The notes: generated by a model from the sequence alone, not told the origin. A stretch of 64,000 bases of DNA from Zymoseptoria tritici IPO323 (GCF_000219625.1 NC_018213.1:1668055-1732054), one strand, 5' to 3'. Shown: positions 21,710-33,099, numbered from the stretch's first letter. Numbers and translations are program-made.

Positions 21710-22094
21710 ATGTGTCAACACGTCAAAGTGAGATACTCGTGCGGACATACACGGTACTGTGTGCTGTGTTGGTGTGAGTCGACATTGCGATTCATTTGGC
21801 GGGGTCGAGAACTGACGGAATCCAGGCTCGCGATACACCGATCTCCAGAAATGCTGTCCGTTGAAAGTCAGTCGATGGGAGAATCTCACGTCGGAACGAT
21901 GCGGTCAGTTCACTCAAGCTGAAGGCTTCTTGATTGAAAGCTCATTGCAAACAGGCTGCTGCAAGGACACGAACTCGTTGTCGCGCAGAAGACGACTCTG
22001 CTGCCAAACTTCAATGCCGTCGCCCAGTAGCATTGTCAAACGACGAGTGTTCAACTCATTACTGGCGAAGCCGAAAACCAAGCTGGCATCTTGA
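21710..22094 (+). CDS. Small Cys-rich protein (MCxxxKVxYSCGH type)
   Basis: Three exons, 21710-21773, 21826-21903 and 21955-22094, with 52 and 51 bp introns (GTGAGT...CCAG and GTCAGT...ACAG), give 93 residues in phase. The N-terminus MCQHVKVRYSCGHTRYCVLC and, after the first splice, WCSRYTDLQKCCP and NLTSERCG match a widespread but uncharacterised pattern in filamentous ascomycetes: a start with Met-Cys, a YSCGH motif, a WC pair and an ERC(G) motif. Spaced Cys and His suggest metal binding. There is no signal peptide. The last exon is basic (LSRRRRLC) and its frame is the least certain part. Confidence 0.5.
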
Positions 22095-23429
22095 AAGCCA
22101 TCGTGAGACAAGATGGATTTTACTCAGCGACCTCCAATACATCCTCACCGACAAGTTGGACATCACGCCGGACCCAACCGCTCCTCATGCTGCATGCCAT
22201 CCATCGCGGTCGATACTTTGCAATCACGTCAAGCACCATGCAGGACCATGGACACTTTTGGTTACAACGTTGTCGAGTAGCAGCCGTTTCATGGATGCTC
22301 ACAGCGAATCAAAGTTCGCTGAAAACTTGCTGGATCGACTGTGGGCCTCGACAAGGACTGCTAGGCAAATCCTGCTCCGTTGAGGATCGAGGTGCAAGGA
22401 GGTGGTACTGGTACCACCACGAACCAGATAGGTGCCTCGCGTGCCTTGAGCGGCATGACACAATAACACTGGACCGCGTCGGCGTGGTCTGCAGGAGGAT
22501 GTGTTGTGGACGAGTAGTAGCAGAGCGAACTGCTGCGTTTTGTTAGAGATTAGATAGTCGGATCGATGGAAGGAATTTGCGTCGTTCTTGCCAGAAACAT
22601 CGTCTTCGTCGCCAGACCCTCTTGGCATCACATCCTTCCTGTCTTCAGCTGAGGAAACCTCCGAAGGCCTCGCCACCAACGCAAACGTGAAGACTTTTCA
22701 ATGATACGATCCGAAGATCTTCTGGTTCCTACAACCATTCACCTAGAGCAGCCTGCAGTGCGTACCATATTCGAAATCTGCGGACCGACAACGCCGGCTT
22801 GGTTCTCATGCAGATCTACTGCACTGAGCCGCAGCTTGAACCACGCTGCACGACGCCATGCGGTTTCTGAGCCGCATCGAGCTCCGGGACCTGCAGAAAG
22901 CGGTTTAAAGGCAGTCCTTCCTTTCTCCGTTGAACGAGTCCGTCGGTCTTCAGCCCCATCTCACGTGGCGTTATGCCCATGGCCGTTCAGCGTGGGTTGC
23001 ACGATGCTGACCTAGAGCTTAGATGGGACTGCGAGCTGACCTTGTGGTTTATTTGCTTGGTAGCGAGGTCATCAAGATTGTCCGGGAGGAAAGAGGAGTG
23101 CATGTCGTTGATCGGGGATCAGCCGGGCATTGATCTTTCGATTCGGTTCTGTCCGTAGCTCATCGACAATCCTTTCGAATTGATTTCGGATCTGCACAGT
23201 ACACACTCCAATACTGGCGCCTCCTCGCTCGGCAAATGGGCATTGAGAGAGCACGTGATTTGGGTGATGTACGGAAGTTGGAAAGATGCAAGTGCTCTGG
23301 ACAGACGAACGGAACCTGGAGGACAACTGACTTAGTCAGCGGACGATCGCCCGGCCTCGCGTGGACTTCACGTCGAGCTTTGGAACATCTTGGACACCAC
23401 TTCCGGTCAGGGTGTGAAGTTCGCGCAAT
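22095..23429. other. Gene-poor region upstream of uba4
   Basis: About 1.3 kb with no assignable gene; the last few hundred bases should include the uba4 promoter. Confidence 0.35.
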
Positions 23430-25047
23430 ATGGCCGGCCATGTCGCTTCGCTGCGCGAACAGATCGCTAGAGCAGAGACTCATCTGCAAAGCCTACGACA
23501 GCAACTAACAGACGCAGAAGAGCGGGCAAGTCGAGCCAGACAGCTAGAGCAAGCTTACAGCGGAGGCTTCCCTCCAGAATGGATGCAGGAGACGCTGTCC
23601 GCCCTTGGTGGCATGGAGAGTCCCGAAGTACCTGGCTACGAAGCGATGGACGACGTGACGACAAGTCCACCGAATCACCAAATACCACCACCGAAACCCT
23701 CAAGGTGGCCTTTGAGCGCGGAAGAATACAAACGCTACGGCCGTCAAATGATTATGCCCGAGATTGGACTACACGGTCAAATCCGCATGAAGAAAGCAAA
23801 AGTCTTGATCGTAGGCGTAGGAGGACTGGGCTGTCCAGCAGCGGCATATATTGCAGGAGCAGGCGTCGGCACAATCGGTCTCATGGACGGCGACGTGGTG
23901 GAACTGTCTAACTTGCACCGTCAAGTCGCGCACAGCACATCAAGACTCGGGAAGAGCAAAGTGGACAGCGCGCACGCATATCTATTCGAGTACGTAGAAC
24001 ACTCAAAATACCAAAAATCACATCACACTTTCTGACATCCTTCATCGTTCTTCAAGTCTCAATCCAGTCGTGAACTACAATCTCCACCCCTCCCACCTAA
24101 CTCCAACCACCGCCCTCCAAATCTTCGCTGAATACGACCTCATCCTAGACTGCACCGACCATCCCACCTCCCGCTACCTCATATCCGACACCGCCGTGCT
24201 AGCCGGTAAACCACTCGTCTCGGCCTCCGCACTCCGCACCGAAGGCCAGCTCATAGTCCTCAACAACCCTCCCTCCCGACCCGGCGATCCGAGCGGAGGT
24301 CCCTGCTACCGATGTATCTGGCCCCGTCCACCTCCCGCCGAAAGTGTGGTTTCCTGCGGCGAAGGCGGAGTACTAGGACCAGTGGTGGGCACAATGGGCA
24401 TATTACAGGCTTTGGAAGCGATTAAACTGCTCGCTGCCCCGACGCCGGATCCGCTGGACGAACTGGAGATGTTGATGGCTGATCCTACTCCTCTACCTCC
24501 TAGCCCGACACTGCTTATGTTCTCAGCATATAACAGCCCGCCATTTCGGAGCGTGAGGATGAGAAGGAGACATGCGACGTGTGCTGCTTGTTCGTCGGTC
24601 GCTACAATAACGCCACAAAGTCTGCTGGTAGGGTCGATGGACTACGCAGCCTTTTGCGGGCTCACACGACCCGTCAATCTCCTCGCTCCCGATCGAAGGG
24701 TTGCGGCGTGGGAGTTTGCGAGATTACCACGGGACGGCTCGAATGTTCTCATCGACGTACGAGATGAGACACAGTATAAGATGTGTGCGTTGCGAGGGTC
24801 GCTGAATGTACCTTGGACTGGAGACGGAGGAAGCTGGGTGGAAAAAGCGGTACAGAGTGGTGCGCTTGCGGGGCAAGGCCCGAGTGACTATTATGTGGTA
24901 TGCAGATTTGGCAATGATTCGCAAATGGCGGCGAAGGCGATTGAAGATGTATTCGGCCTTGAAGGAAATGGTATGAGGGTGAAGGACATCAAGGGCGGGT
25001 TCCGGGCATGGAGGGAAGAAGTTGATCCAGAGTGGCCGGACTACTGA
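23430..25047 (+). CDS. uba4: Adenylyltransferase and sulfurtransferase Uba4 (MOCS3-like)
   Basis: Exons 23430-23989 and 24057-25047, joined over a 67 bp intron (GTACGT...TCAAG), encode 516 residues. An N-terminal coiled coil precedes the E1-like ThiF domain: nucleotide-binding GVGGLGCPAAAYIAGAGVG at about 127-145, the RQ...HRQVAHST region, and the active cysteine in SVVSCGEGG near 287. Zinc is held by two pairs, CYRC near 270 and CAAC near 363. The C-terminal rhodanese domain (from about 390) carries its persulfide cysteine in YVVCRFGNDS near 468. Uba4 adenylates and thiocarboxylates Urm1 for tRNA U34 thiolation and, in many fungi, also the MoaD-like subunit for molybdopterin. All catalytic cysteines are present. 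The protein is longer than the 440 residues of yeast Uba4, mainly in linkers. Confidence 0.93.
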
Positions 25048-25248
25048 TCTCTCAGAGCGTCAAAAGAAAGCCATCAAAGATGACGCAGGTGAGTAGGTAT
25101 CAATCATTCGTCTTGTGCTGTTCCGCCATACATCTGCCAACATCGTCCTGTCACTCTATGCCTCCTCACGGCTGTATCGACTCTGGCCCATCCTGCCTAG
25201 ATCCACTCCTCGCTCACTTATGTACACCCTTGCCCTCAACGCCGTAAC

Positions 25249-27978
25249 TCAAACAATCCCATAAACCTTCTTAGCAATGAAATAGCAAATCAGCCCAAAC
25301 GCCGCCAAACCCGCGGTAATACAAAAGAACCACGTCAAGTCGCCCTCGATATCCTGTCCAGGGACCCACACGTTCATACCCCACATACCCGTGATGATGT
25401 TCATGGGTAGCACAATGGTTCCCAAGACAGTGAGCTTGCCGAGCACATCGGCGTTTTGTTCGGCGCGCTCGTTCATGCGGATGTTGATCTGGGCGACGTA
25501 ATTGCCGTGGGCTCGGGAGAGAAGGCTGTGATCGTTGTCAGTACGTCGTTTGAGTCCATGATACGGTGGGCGAGAAACGTACGACTCGTAATGTGACAGG
25601 TTGCCCGTCATCGTCACAATATGATCCTGGATATCGCCCAAGTACAGCCCAATCTCAGACCTCGGAGCGACTTCCCAGTGCTCGTTGCAGCGTTTGGCGA
25701 AACCCTTGATGACGTCCGCTTTGTTACCCAGCAAGCGGTAAAGACCCATGACTTTCTTCCTGCTCTCGCCGACTCTTCTCAGGAGATCGCCTCCCGACTC
25801 GCCGATCGTCTTGTCACCTTCGGCTTTTTGAGCACCCATGTCGGCTGCGTTGCCTGACCCGCTGCGCTCGGTTTTCGTGTCGAGAATGTTCTTCTTAGCA
25901 GGACGAGGTTGCGGTTTCTGCTTGACAGCGCTGTTGTTGTTGTCCGCGGCATCAGCTGCAGTGGTGTGCATATACAGGATGTCCTCATCAATGACATCGA
26001 CCTCCTGCTCGATCTCGCTGACAAGCGGGGCGTACACATCCGTCACATCGTCGATGATAGCATAGCTGATCCAGTCGGCAGTAGGCGACATGTAATCATT
26101 CAGCTGACGGATTCGCCGGCGAACATTCGCTGGATGTGGGCTCATGCTATGATGGAAGGAGATGACACCGTCGCGGAAGACGATGACGTACATATTGATG
26201 GGCTCCATGTAGTCCTCGCTGTCCTTGTCCTGTTCGAAAGTGCGATAGTTGACGAAGTAGTAGTGCTGAAAGAGCTCCACTTTCTCACGAGGTTCGTCCA
26301 TGAGAATATCTTCGATCGTCAGCTGATGAATGCCGAAGGCTTTGGCGAGAATTTTCATCTCAGTTTCGGTGGGTTTGAGGACGTCGAGCCAGAACGTGGG
26401 GCGCGGGCCTTGATGTTTCCCTGGTGCTGGCTGCGCCGGTTGTTTGGGAGTAGCATTGCCGGATACTGGAGCGGATTCGATGCCGGACCTAGCGGTGGCG
26501 GCAATGGAGGCAGTTCGGCCATCTCCATTCGTGCTCATCACATCTGCGGGCTTCGCGTTGCTGTCAGAAGACGCCCTCTGATGCATTGCAGGTCGAGCAA
26601 GAGCATTCTCCGACCGTCCCTGGTCGTCGTCCTCGCTGTCATCGCTAAGCTCTACTGGATCCGGCAGGAAGAGCTCCTTAAACTCCATTCCATCCTGAAG
26701 CAAATCGCTGATCGTGCGAGCATGAATAGTCCCGTCAAGAGTTTCGTTGAAGTAGGTGAATCGAAATGGCGCGTCATCCTCCTCACGATGCCAGGCCGTC
26801 TTGGCAGGTCGCAGGCGACCACCCACCATGACTGGCTCGGAGATCCTCTTCGCGCGGAGAAAGTCCTGATGCGTGCGCGCCTCCTTCTCCTCTCGACTCC
26901 ATTCGTCCAGCACCTCCAAGTCCGGCCATTGCCTCGCGCGGCGACGTCTGCGTCTGGTAGAAGAAGTGTGTCGTTCGTGTGTGTGTCCTTCCTCTTCCTC
27001 CTCACACGCTTCGGAGTCTCCGTCGTCAGCAGGGAAGCAGACATCCCGTTCAGCCAGCTCCGCCACCGTAGGTCTCCTCCGACTCTCAGGCGACTCGCTC
27101 GTCCAGCGCTTCCCATTGTCCCGCGGATCGATGTTGATCACAGCATCCCGTCCACGATCCGACATCGACGAGCCAAGTCCTGCCATGAAGACATCGTCCG
27201 CGGCACCAATGACCGGAGAACCCGGCATAGAGGGAGGGTTGTTGACATCGTGCGGCTCCTCATTAAGTCCAAGGCGATTATGCGTGATGACCTCGAATCC
27301 GCGCTGGCGGGACGACGCTTTGGAATGGTTGGATGCACGGCGGTGGCCACGGCTGCCATAGTTTGCGTTGCTATTCCCTCGACTAGTGCCAGGCCGCTCA
27401 TTGCGGTTCTGCGTTGACAGCAATGGTGTCCGATCGTTCGACTCGCGTTCCTCCTCTTCCTCTTCATCGAAAGTGTTGCTCCTACGGCCGAGACGAGATT
27501 TGTTGGGTGCATTCAAATTCGACCTCTCCACGGACGCCGCCGACGATCGATGCTGGTGGCGAGAGGAGAATGGCTGAGCCACGCGCGCAAAGCCGGATTT
27601 AATGGTGTCCCTCCTCGATCGTGGCTGTTGGTACTCCCTGTGATCGAGCAACGCCTCGCTCTCCAAGCTCGTATTACTGCGATTGCCACTGTTATTCAAC
27701 CGATAGAAGCTCGCCTGATGAGAAGCCGAATTGCGCGCCGCGGTATCTAGTAGACTCGGCCGTTCGCCGGTAGGAACATTCTCTTCGGTCGCTTCTGAAG
27801 GCGCAATGAAGCTCTGTCGACGATTTCTTCGCTTCTTCCCTGCCCTGTGCTTCTTTTTCTTCGGAGGCGCAGATTCGGTCGGATTGGCGGCGGAGGAGGA
27901 GGCGTTCGACGGTCCTGGCTTCGCCATCGAGTCTGGGCCTGCCACTCGGGCGATGGCATCTCGAGAGCTGCCAGCCAT
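25249..27978 (-). CDS. CorA-like magnesium transporter (Alr/Mnr2 type)
   Basis: Exons 27978-25583 and 25525-25249 are split by a 57 bp intron (GTACGT...TCACAG), giving 890 residues. The intron is a multiple of three with no stop, so an unspliced reading stays open, but splicing restores HYESLLSRAHGNYVAQINI, the normal sequence of the family. The first 370 residues are polar, with Lys-rich (PPKKKKHRAGKKRRNRRQS) and Arg-rich tracts. The CorA domain follows from about residue 410, and the signature GMWGMNV sits near residue 850 at the end of the first of two C-terminal membrane helices. The family forms pentameric Mg2+ channels in the plasma membrane (Alr1) or vacuole (Mnr2); which one this is cannot be decided here. 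It is convergent with uba4, with about 200 bp between stops. Confidence 0.92.
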   Translation of the reverse strand: MAGSSRDAIARVAGPDSMAKPGPSNASSSAANPTESAPPKKKKHRAGKKRRNRRQSFIAPSEATEENVPTGERPSLLDTAARNSASHQASFYRLNNSGNRSNTSLESEALLDHREYQQPRSRRDTIKSGFARVAQPFSSRHQHRSSAASVERSNLNAPNKSRLGRRSNTFDEEEEEERESNDRTPLLSTQNRNERPGTSRGNSNANYGSRGHRRASNHSKASSRQRGFEVITHNRLGLNEEPHDVNNPPSMPGSPVIGAADDVFMAGLGSSMSDRGRDAVINIDPRDNGKRWTSESPESRRRPTVAELAERDVCFPADDGDSEACEEEEEGHTHERHTSSTRRRRRRARQWPDLEVLDEWSREEKEARTHQDFLRAKRISEPVMVGGRLRPAKTAWHREEDDAPFRFTYFNETLDGTIHARTISDLLQDGMEFKELFLPDPVELSDDSEDDDQGRSENALARPAMHQRASSDSNAKPADVMSTNGDGRTASIAATARSGIESAPVSGNATPKQPAQPAPGKHQGPRPTFWLDVLKPTETEMKILAKAFGIHQLTIEDILMDEPREKVELFQHYYFVNYRTFEQDKDSEDYMEPINMYVIVFRDGVISFHHSMSPHPANVRRRIRQLNDYMSPTADWISYAIIDDVTDVYAPLVSEIEQEVDVIDEDILYMHTTAADAADNNNSAVKQKPQPRPAKKNILDTKTERSGSGNAADMGAQKAEGDKTIGESGGDLLRRVGESRKKVMGLYRLLGNKADVIKGFAKRCNEHWEVAPRSEIGLYLGDIQDHIVTMTGNLSHYESYVSRPPYHGLKRRTDNDHSLLSRAHGNYVAQINIRMNERAEQNADVLGKLTVLGTIVLPMNIITGMWGMNVWVPGQDIEGDLTWFFCITAGLAAFGLICYFIAKKVYGIV

Positions 27979-28773
27979 TGTGTGATCGTCCGGCGGAGGG
28001 TGTGGTAGGGGATGTCAAGGAGTCGAGGGCCGCATGTGGAGGAAGATAAAGGTTGGAGAATTGGTCGGGTCGGATCGATAGATTGGCTTTTGCTCCACGA
28101 GCCGCTTCCGTTGGCGTGCCCTGGCTTGGGTTGTGACGTACCCTTGCCAGATCTTTGGGAACCAGAACTTCGACGGGTCAATCCTTACAACGAGAAGTAC
28201 AAGGCAGAATAATCAGTGATTGGGAGAAGAGGACGGTACACTGTACTGTCTCCGTGCGAACTGTGTTCTATTGATGTAAAATGCAGGCAATGGACGATCC
28301 ACCGAGTTGGAAGAGGACAGGGCACCTTCCTTGTTCCTTGCTAAAAGGACCGAGACACTAGCTCAATCAGGAGCGAGAGCACACGATCGATTACCAAGTC
28401 AAGCTATCAGCCACACACACTCGGCAAGGACCCATGTCCGGGAGCTGTCTGCTGATGGTGTCGACGGGCAGTGGAACTTGGTAAGGGCTGCGTTGAATCT
28501 GCCGTACATGATGCACATCTGCCGATGGGGACACGAGTATCGTGCAAGCTATGGTCATACACAAGACCCTCCTAGCTCTTACAACTTTCCGATGATCTCA
28601 CTTCCAAACAGAGCTTCCTGAGTCTCCCACGTCCTCTCACACACGCCAGGTGATCAAAGGCTCTTTACCACAAACGAGGACAGCTCCTTGTCGCCGTACG
28701 ATCCACACCTCGTCCGCCATTTGCCCATGCCCATCGTTACGGACTCCGCGACCATTGTATGCGGACAGATCAG
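27979..28773. other. Intergenic region upstream of the Mg transporter
   Basis: About 800 bp with the transporter's promoter and the 3' side of the next minus-strand gene. No other feature recognised. Confidence 0.35.
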
Positions 28774-29573
28774 CTAGTCTCCGCATCGACGCAGATCCGT
28801 GACAGTGCGAGTGGCGCCATACATGCGACAGAATATGTCGCGTGTGGCACTCGCTGTATGCTGAAATCCAGGTCTCAAGAACGCCGAGATCTTCTTGCCT
28901 TTAATCTTGTCATCGATTGGCACATTACGTGGCAACTCTCCGAACAACGCGCTGAACTCCGTAGGTGATGGGACCGGTGTGTTAAGATTGACGCTGTCAT
29001 CATTGGGCAAATCGGTGAGGAAATTATCTCTTATAGATCCGTCGTCGTCGATCGAGACGACCGGGAGCTTGAACTTGACCTCACTGTTGTTTTTGCCGTA
29101 TATGTTCGGTTAGGTCATTCTGCATAAATTACCGGTGTGCCACTCTCGTAGTCGACATAGTTGTAGATAACCGTACGGAGGAGGCAGGAGATGGTACTTC
29201 TGCTCGTAGGGGCGATCTCCGAGCCGAGCATTGCAGGTGGAAAGGGCAGTCGATTAAAGAACTCACAGATCTTATCGCCGGCTTGCGAAGCAGCTGCTCT
29301 GATTAGGTAGAATGCTGTGTTAAAGGGTGGGCCGGTGTATTCGACAGAAGGCTTGTTAGGATAATTTCTGTCCGCTAACATGAAAAACCACAACTGTCCC
29401 TTGGTGTTGACCCGGCGAACGAAGAAGTCTCGCCTGTCAACAACTAGCTCTTGCAGGAAAACTTGGATCATCGTAACGCGGCCTTTCATCTTAGTCGGCA
29501 AGACGACTCTGAGAAGGCTGAGACCTGCACCTCCATCACCAATGGCGATATTCCAGCGCTTGAGGTTTTGCAT
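28774..29573 (-). CDS. Orphan protein, two exons
   Basis: The upstream frame (29573-29133) and the downstream frame (29079-28774) join in phase over a 53 bp intron that starts GTAATT, has a CTAAC branch point and ends TGAG, giving 248 residues. A nearer AG four bases upstream (ACAG) would put a TGA in frame, so the second AG must be used. The protein has a hydrophobic centre (GQLWFFMLADRNYP, NTAFYLIRAAASQAG) and an acidic middle, and ends PGFQHTASATRDIFCRMYG. I recognise no family. An upstream exon is possible because an acceptor-like CACTCAG lies just before the ATG. Confidence is for a real gene, not for a function. Confidence 0.5.
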
Positions 29574-29933
29574 ATGGGGGACATCTCGACCTCAAGTTCG
29601 CTGAGTGGGAGGTATGCTATGGCCGGGAGATCACCTCAGCCAGCAAAGCACGCAACCGGGCTTCAGAGCCTTCACCCTTCTTCATGTGAATGCATGGCTT
29701 GCGGAGGAGGGGCACTCTGCGTCTTGAAGGTGATCATTGTAAGGTACGGACCGAATGCAAAGCCACTTTCAGCTGATTCCTTGAATGCCTCAGGCCTCAA
29801 TAGTCTCCTCGAAAAGGAATCTGCCAAGATGGCCCTAGCGCGAACGCTGGCACACTTCGCAAAATCCGCACTTCGACGACACTTCTTTTTGACACGGTCG
29901 TCGCTACCAATTAACGCCAACACAACCGCCAAA
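29574..29933. promoter_or_regulatory. Divergent promoter, orphan gene / rpl18
   Basis: About 360 bp between divergent start codons; the rpl18 ATG sits in a good fungal context (CCAAAATGGG). No specific operator identified. Confidence 0.4.
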
Positions 29934-30814
29934 ATGGGTATCGATCTGGATGGTGCGTAAAACAAAGGACAGCAAGGAGCCTGCAGCGGACCGAGACGAT
30001 TTCTCGCGCCCTGCCAGCAGGTCTTCGTCCGCAAATGTGCCTTTTGCATCCAAGCCTTTGCTAACACTTCTGCTCTTCAGTTCATCACCAAAAATCTGGG
30101 CACAGAAAAGTATAGCTACCTTGAGCAGATGATTTGTCTCTGCAAGTCTAACGAAAGTTAGGCGCCCCACAGCACCAACCCGTACCGCAAGATTCTGCAC
30201 AAGCTGTACGAGTTCTTGAACCGCCGCACGGAGAGCAAGTTCAATGCCACCGTCTTGAGGAGGTGCGTAGAAAGAGAGGAGAGCCAGACAAGGCCTCAAC
30301 ACTTGGATGAGATGGAACAAATCCTGACACAACCCCAGACTGCGCATGTCGCGCATCAACACCCCACCGATGTCGCTCTCCAAGATCGTCGCTGTCTCTG
30401 CCACCGAGCACTCCGGCAAGGAGCACGAGGGCAAGATCCGCGCCGTTGTTGGAACTGTCACCGACGACAACCGCATGCTCGAGGTTCCCAAGCTCAGCAT
30501 CTGCGCCCTCCGCTTCACTGCGACTGCCCGCGCCCGCATCGAGGCCGCCGGTGGTGAGGCCATCACTTTCGATCAACTCGCTCTCCGCGCACCAACTGGC
30601 TCGAACGTCATCCTCCTCCGTGGACCAAAGAACGCCCGCGAGGCCGTCAAGCACTTCGGCATGGGACCACACAAGAACAAGGTACGTCGTGCTACAAGAA
30701 GAAGGCATACTGGACACCTTCTAACAAATTCTACAGAAGCCAAAGATCGAGTCCAAGGGCCGCAAGTTCGAGAAGGCTCGTGGTCGCAGACGGTCGAAGG
30801 GTTTCAAGGTTTAA
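29934..30814 (+). CDS. rpl18: 60S ribosomal protein L18 (eL18)
   Basis: Five exons: 29934-29952, 30081-30109, 30162-30262, 30339-30681 and 30737-30814. Introns of 128, 52, 76 and 55 bp (branch CTAAC visible in several) separate them, and the total is 570 nt, 189 residues. The first two exons are tiny (19 and 29 nt) and give [16 protein letters not shown]. The third adds [20 protein letters not shown], and the fourth carries the conserved core [17 protein letters not shown] and [13 protein letters not shown]. The end is [12 protein letters not shown], as in other eL18 proteins. It is a structural large-subunit protein near the exit side. High intron density at the 5' end is normal for ribosomal protein genes. 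Confidence 0.95.
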
Positions 30815-31386
30815 ACGTTGCATTACTGTGTGGTATTGCTCGCTTAAGCTGGAGATTATATGGTCGGGGAAAAGCATTGGCACATGCACGGCAGGATTGC
30901 TGGTTCCACAGGGCGGGCATCGTCCGAAAATGCAACATCATGAGGAGTTCTTTCACGGGCAATGCAGTTCACGGAATGACAAGCTAGTCTGAAAACCCGT
31001 CCGAACATTTTCTTGACCATATCAGTGGTCAATCTCCGATGAGATCCATCACAGATTGCGTGACGTCCGTATCTGTGTAGATTGTGCATTTCTTGCATGG
31101 GTGTTGAACACATCTGATAGTTTGGTCTCCGCTATTTGACGTAGGATGATCGTATCGTAGCGTTGCGTTTCATTCTGAACTGTCAATCTGCCCTTCGCGG
31201 CTTCTGCAAAACCTGGTAAAGTTCGACCCCTCGGACTTCACTCCAAATTTTGAAATTCTCACCACGTCACACCCGTTTTTGAGCTCTTACTTGTAAGGAC
31301 TAGAACACCAAAAAGATACCGCACCTCCCGGAACACTGGGCGAAGAGCAATCTGAGCAGAAAGACAGTCTCTCAGGACACGACTCA
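30815..31386. promoter_or_regulatory. Intergenic region between rpl18 and ade2
   Basis: About 570 bp between two tandem plus-strand genes, containing the rpl18 3' end and the ade2 promoter. No motif singled out. Confidence 0.35.
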
Positions 31387-33099
31387 ATGGCATCCGAGAA
31401 ACGAGTCGGTGTCCTCGGCGGTGGCCAGCTCGGTCGTATGCTGGTCGAAGCCGCCAACCTGCTCGAAATCCGAGTAAACTTCCTTGATGCACCCAACTCG
31501 TCCGCAAAACAACTTTCAAATCACGACGGCCATGTTGACGGCTCCTTCAAAGATCGAGAAGCTATCCAACAGCTGGCGGACAAGTCAGATGTTGTCACCG
31601 TCGAGATCGAACATGTCGACACGCACATGCTTGAGGAAATCTCCGACAAAGTGGATGTCCAGCCTGCGTGGAAGACGATTCGTACTATCCAGGATAAATT
31701 CAACCAGAAAATCCATCTGAGCGGGTTTGATGTTGCTACAGCGGAGAGTTTGGCGCTGGAGGAGCCGAGCTTGAAGGAATTGGAGAGAGTGAGTGAGAAG
31801 CTCGGTCTGCCATTGATGCTCAAGACGAGGAGAGATGCCTACGATGGTCGTGGCAACTTTGCTGTCAAATCAAAAGACGACTTCAAAGCGGCTCTGGAAG
31901 CCCTATCACCAGCAAAGGAGCTCTACGCCGAGAAATGGGCCAAATTCCGCATGGAGCTCGCAGTCATGGTCGTCAAAACCGCCAACGATGTCCTCTCCTT
32001 CCCTACCGTCGAGACCATCCACGAAAACAGCATCTGTAAACTCACCTACGCTCCCGCCCGCACCGTCTCCTCCTCCCTCAACGAACGCGCCCAAGCACTC
32101 GCCAAAAAAGCCGTCAGCACATTCTGGGGCAAAGGCGTCTTCGGCGTGGAAATGTTCCTCCTCCAAGACGACACCCTGCTCATCAACGAGATCGCTCCGC
32201 GACCCCACAACTCCGGTCACTACACCATTGAAGCCTGCCCTGTGTCTCAATACGAAGCCCACCTCCGCGCTATCCTCGACCTCCCTTTGCACGCAGAGGA
32301 TCTGCAACTCCGCGAACCGAGCATCATGCTAAACATCCTCGGTGGCGAGCAACCCGACTCTCACCTCATCATCGCCCGCGAAGCACTCAAACACCGCCGC
32401 ACAAAAATCCACCTCTACGGCAAAGGCGCCGCCCGCAAAGGTCGTAAAATGGGCCATCTCACCGTCTGCGCGCCCACCATGGCCGAAGCCGAAGAACTCA
32501 TACAACCCATGATCGACCTCGTCGATGCCGACAAACCCAAGTCCACCTCCACTCCTCCCACCACCTCCTTCCCCTCCCCTCTAGTGGCAGTAGTAATGGG
32601 CTCCGACTCCGACCTCCCCGTCCTCCGTCCCGGCCTGGCCATCCTCGACCGCTTCGCCATCCCCTACACCGTGCGCATCACCTCCGCCCACCGCACACCC
32701 AGCTGGATGGCCGAGTTCGCCTCCTCCGCCGCCTCCTCCAGCATCCGCGTCATCATCGCCGCCGCGGGCGGCGCCGCTCACCTCCCTGGTATGACAGCGG
32801 CCTACACGCCTCTCCCCGTGATCGGAGTTCCGGTGAAGCCGACGATTGGAGATGGTATGGATTCCCTGTTGAGCATCTGCAATATGCCGCGGGGCGTGCC
32901 GGTCGCGACGGTGAGTATCAATAATAGTGTCAACGCGGCGTTGTTGGCGGCGAGGATTTTGGGCGCTGGGGATTTGAGCGTGAGGAAGAGGGTGGAGGAG
33001 TATATGGTTGAGAGTGAACGGGAGGTGAGGGAGAAGGATGGGAGGTTGGTGGAGATGGGGGCGGAGAGGTATGCGGTGGAGGTGTTGGGGAAGAAGTGA
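31387..33099 (+). CDS. ade2: Phosphoribosylaminoimidazole carboxylase (Ade2)
   Basis: A single exon of 570 residues, the usual length for fungal Ade2. The N-terminal PurK-like ATP-grasp domain starts VGVLGGGQLGRMLVEAANLL and includes MLKTRRDAYDGRGNFAV and the metal-site stretch LINEIAPRPHNSGHYTIEAC. The PurE-like mutase domain begins near residue 398 with AVVMGSDSDLPVL and carries SAHRTP and IAAAGGAAHLPGM. The enzyme converts AIR to CAIR in purine synthesis; loss in yeasts causes a red pigment. All visible catalytic motifs are intact. The coding strand is notably C-rich at third positions. Confidence 0.97.
   Translation: MASEKRVGVLGGGQLGRMLVEAANLLEIRVNFLDAPNSSAKQLSNHDGHVDGSFKDREAIQQLADKSDVVTVEIEHVDTHMLEEISDKVDVQPAWKTIRTIQDKFNQKIHLSGFDVATAESLALEEPSLKELERVSEKLGLPLMLKTRRDAYDGRGNFAVKSKDDFKAALEALSPAKELYAEKWAKFRMELAVMVVKTANDVLSFPTVETIHENSICKLTYAPARTVSSSLNERAQALAKKAVSTFWGKGVFGVEMFLLQDDTLLINEIAPRPHNSGHYTIEACPVSQYEAHLRAILDLPLHAEDLQLREPSIMLNILGGEQPDSHLIIAREALKHRRTKIHLYGKGAARKGRKMGHLTVCAPTMAEAEELIQPMIDLVDADKPKSTSTPPTTSFPSPLVAVVMGSDSDLPVLRPGLAILDRFAIPYTVRITSAHRTPSWMAEFASSAASSSIRVIIAAAGGAAHLPGMTAAYTPLPVIGVPVKPTIGDGMDSLLSICNMPRGVPVATVSINNSVNAALLAARILGAGDLSVRKRVEEYMVESEREVREKDGRLVEMGAERYAVEVLGKK

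Noticed and set aside
25909..27417. 502-codon plus-strand frame opposite the Mg transporter
   Set aside because: Shadow of the real minus-strand gene: no motifs, and the minus strand has clear CorA features.
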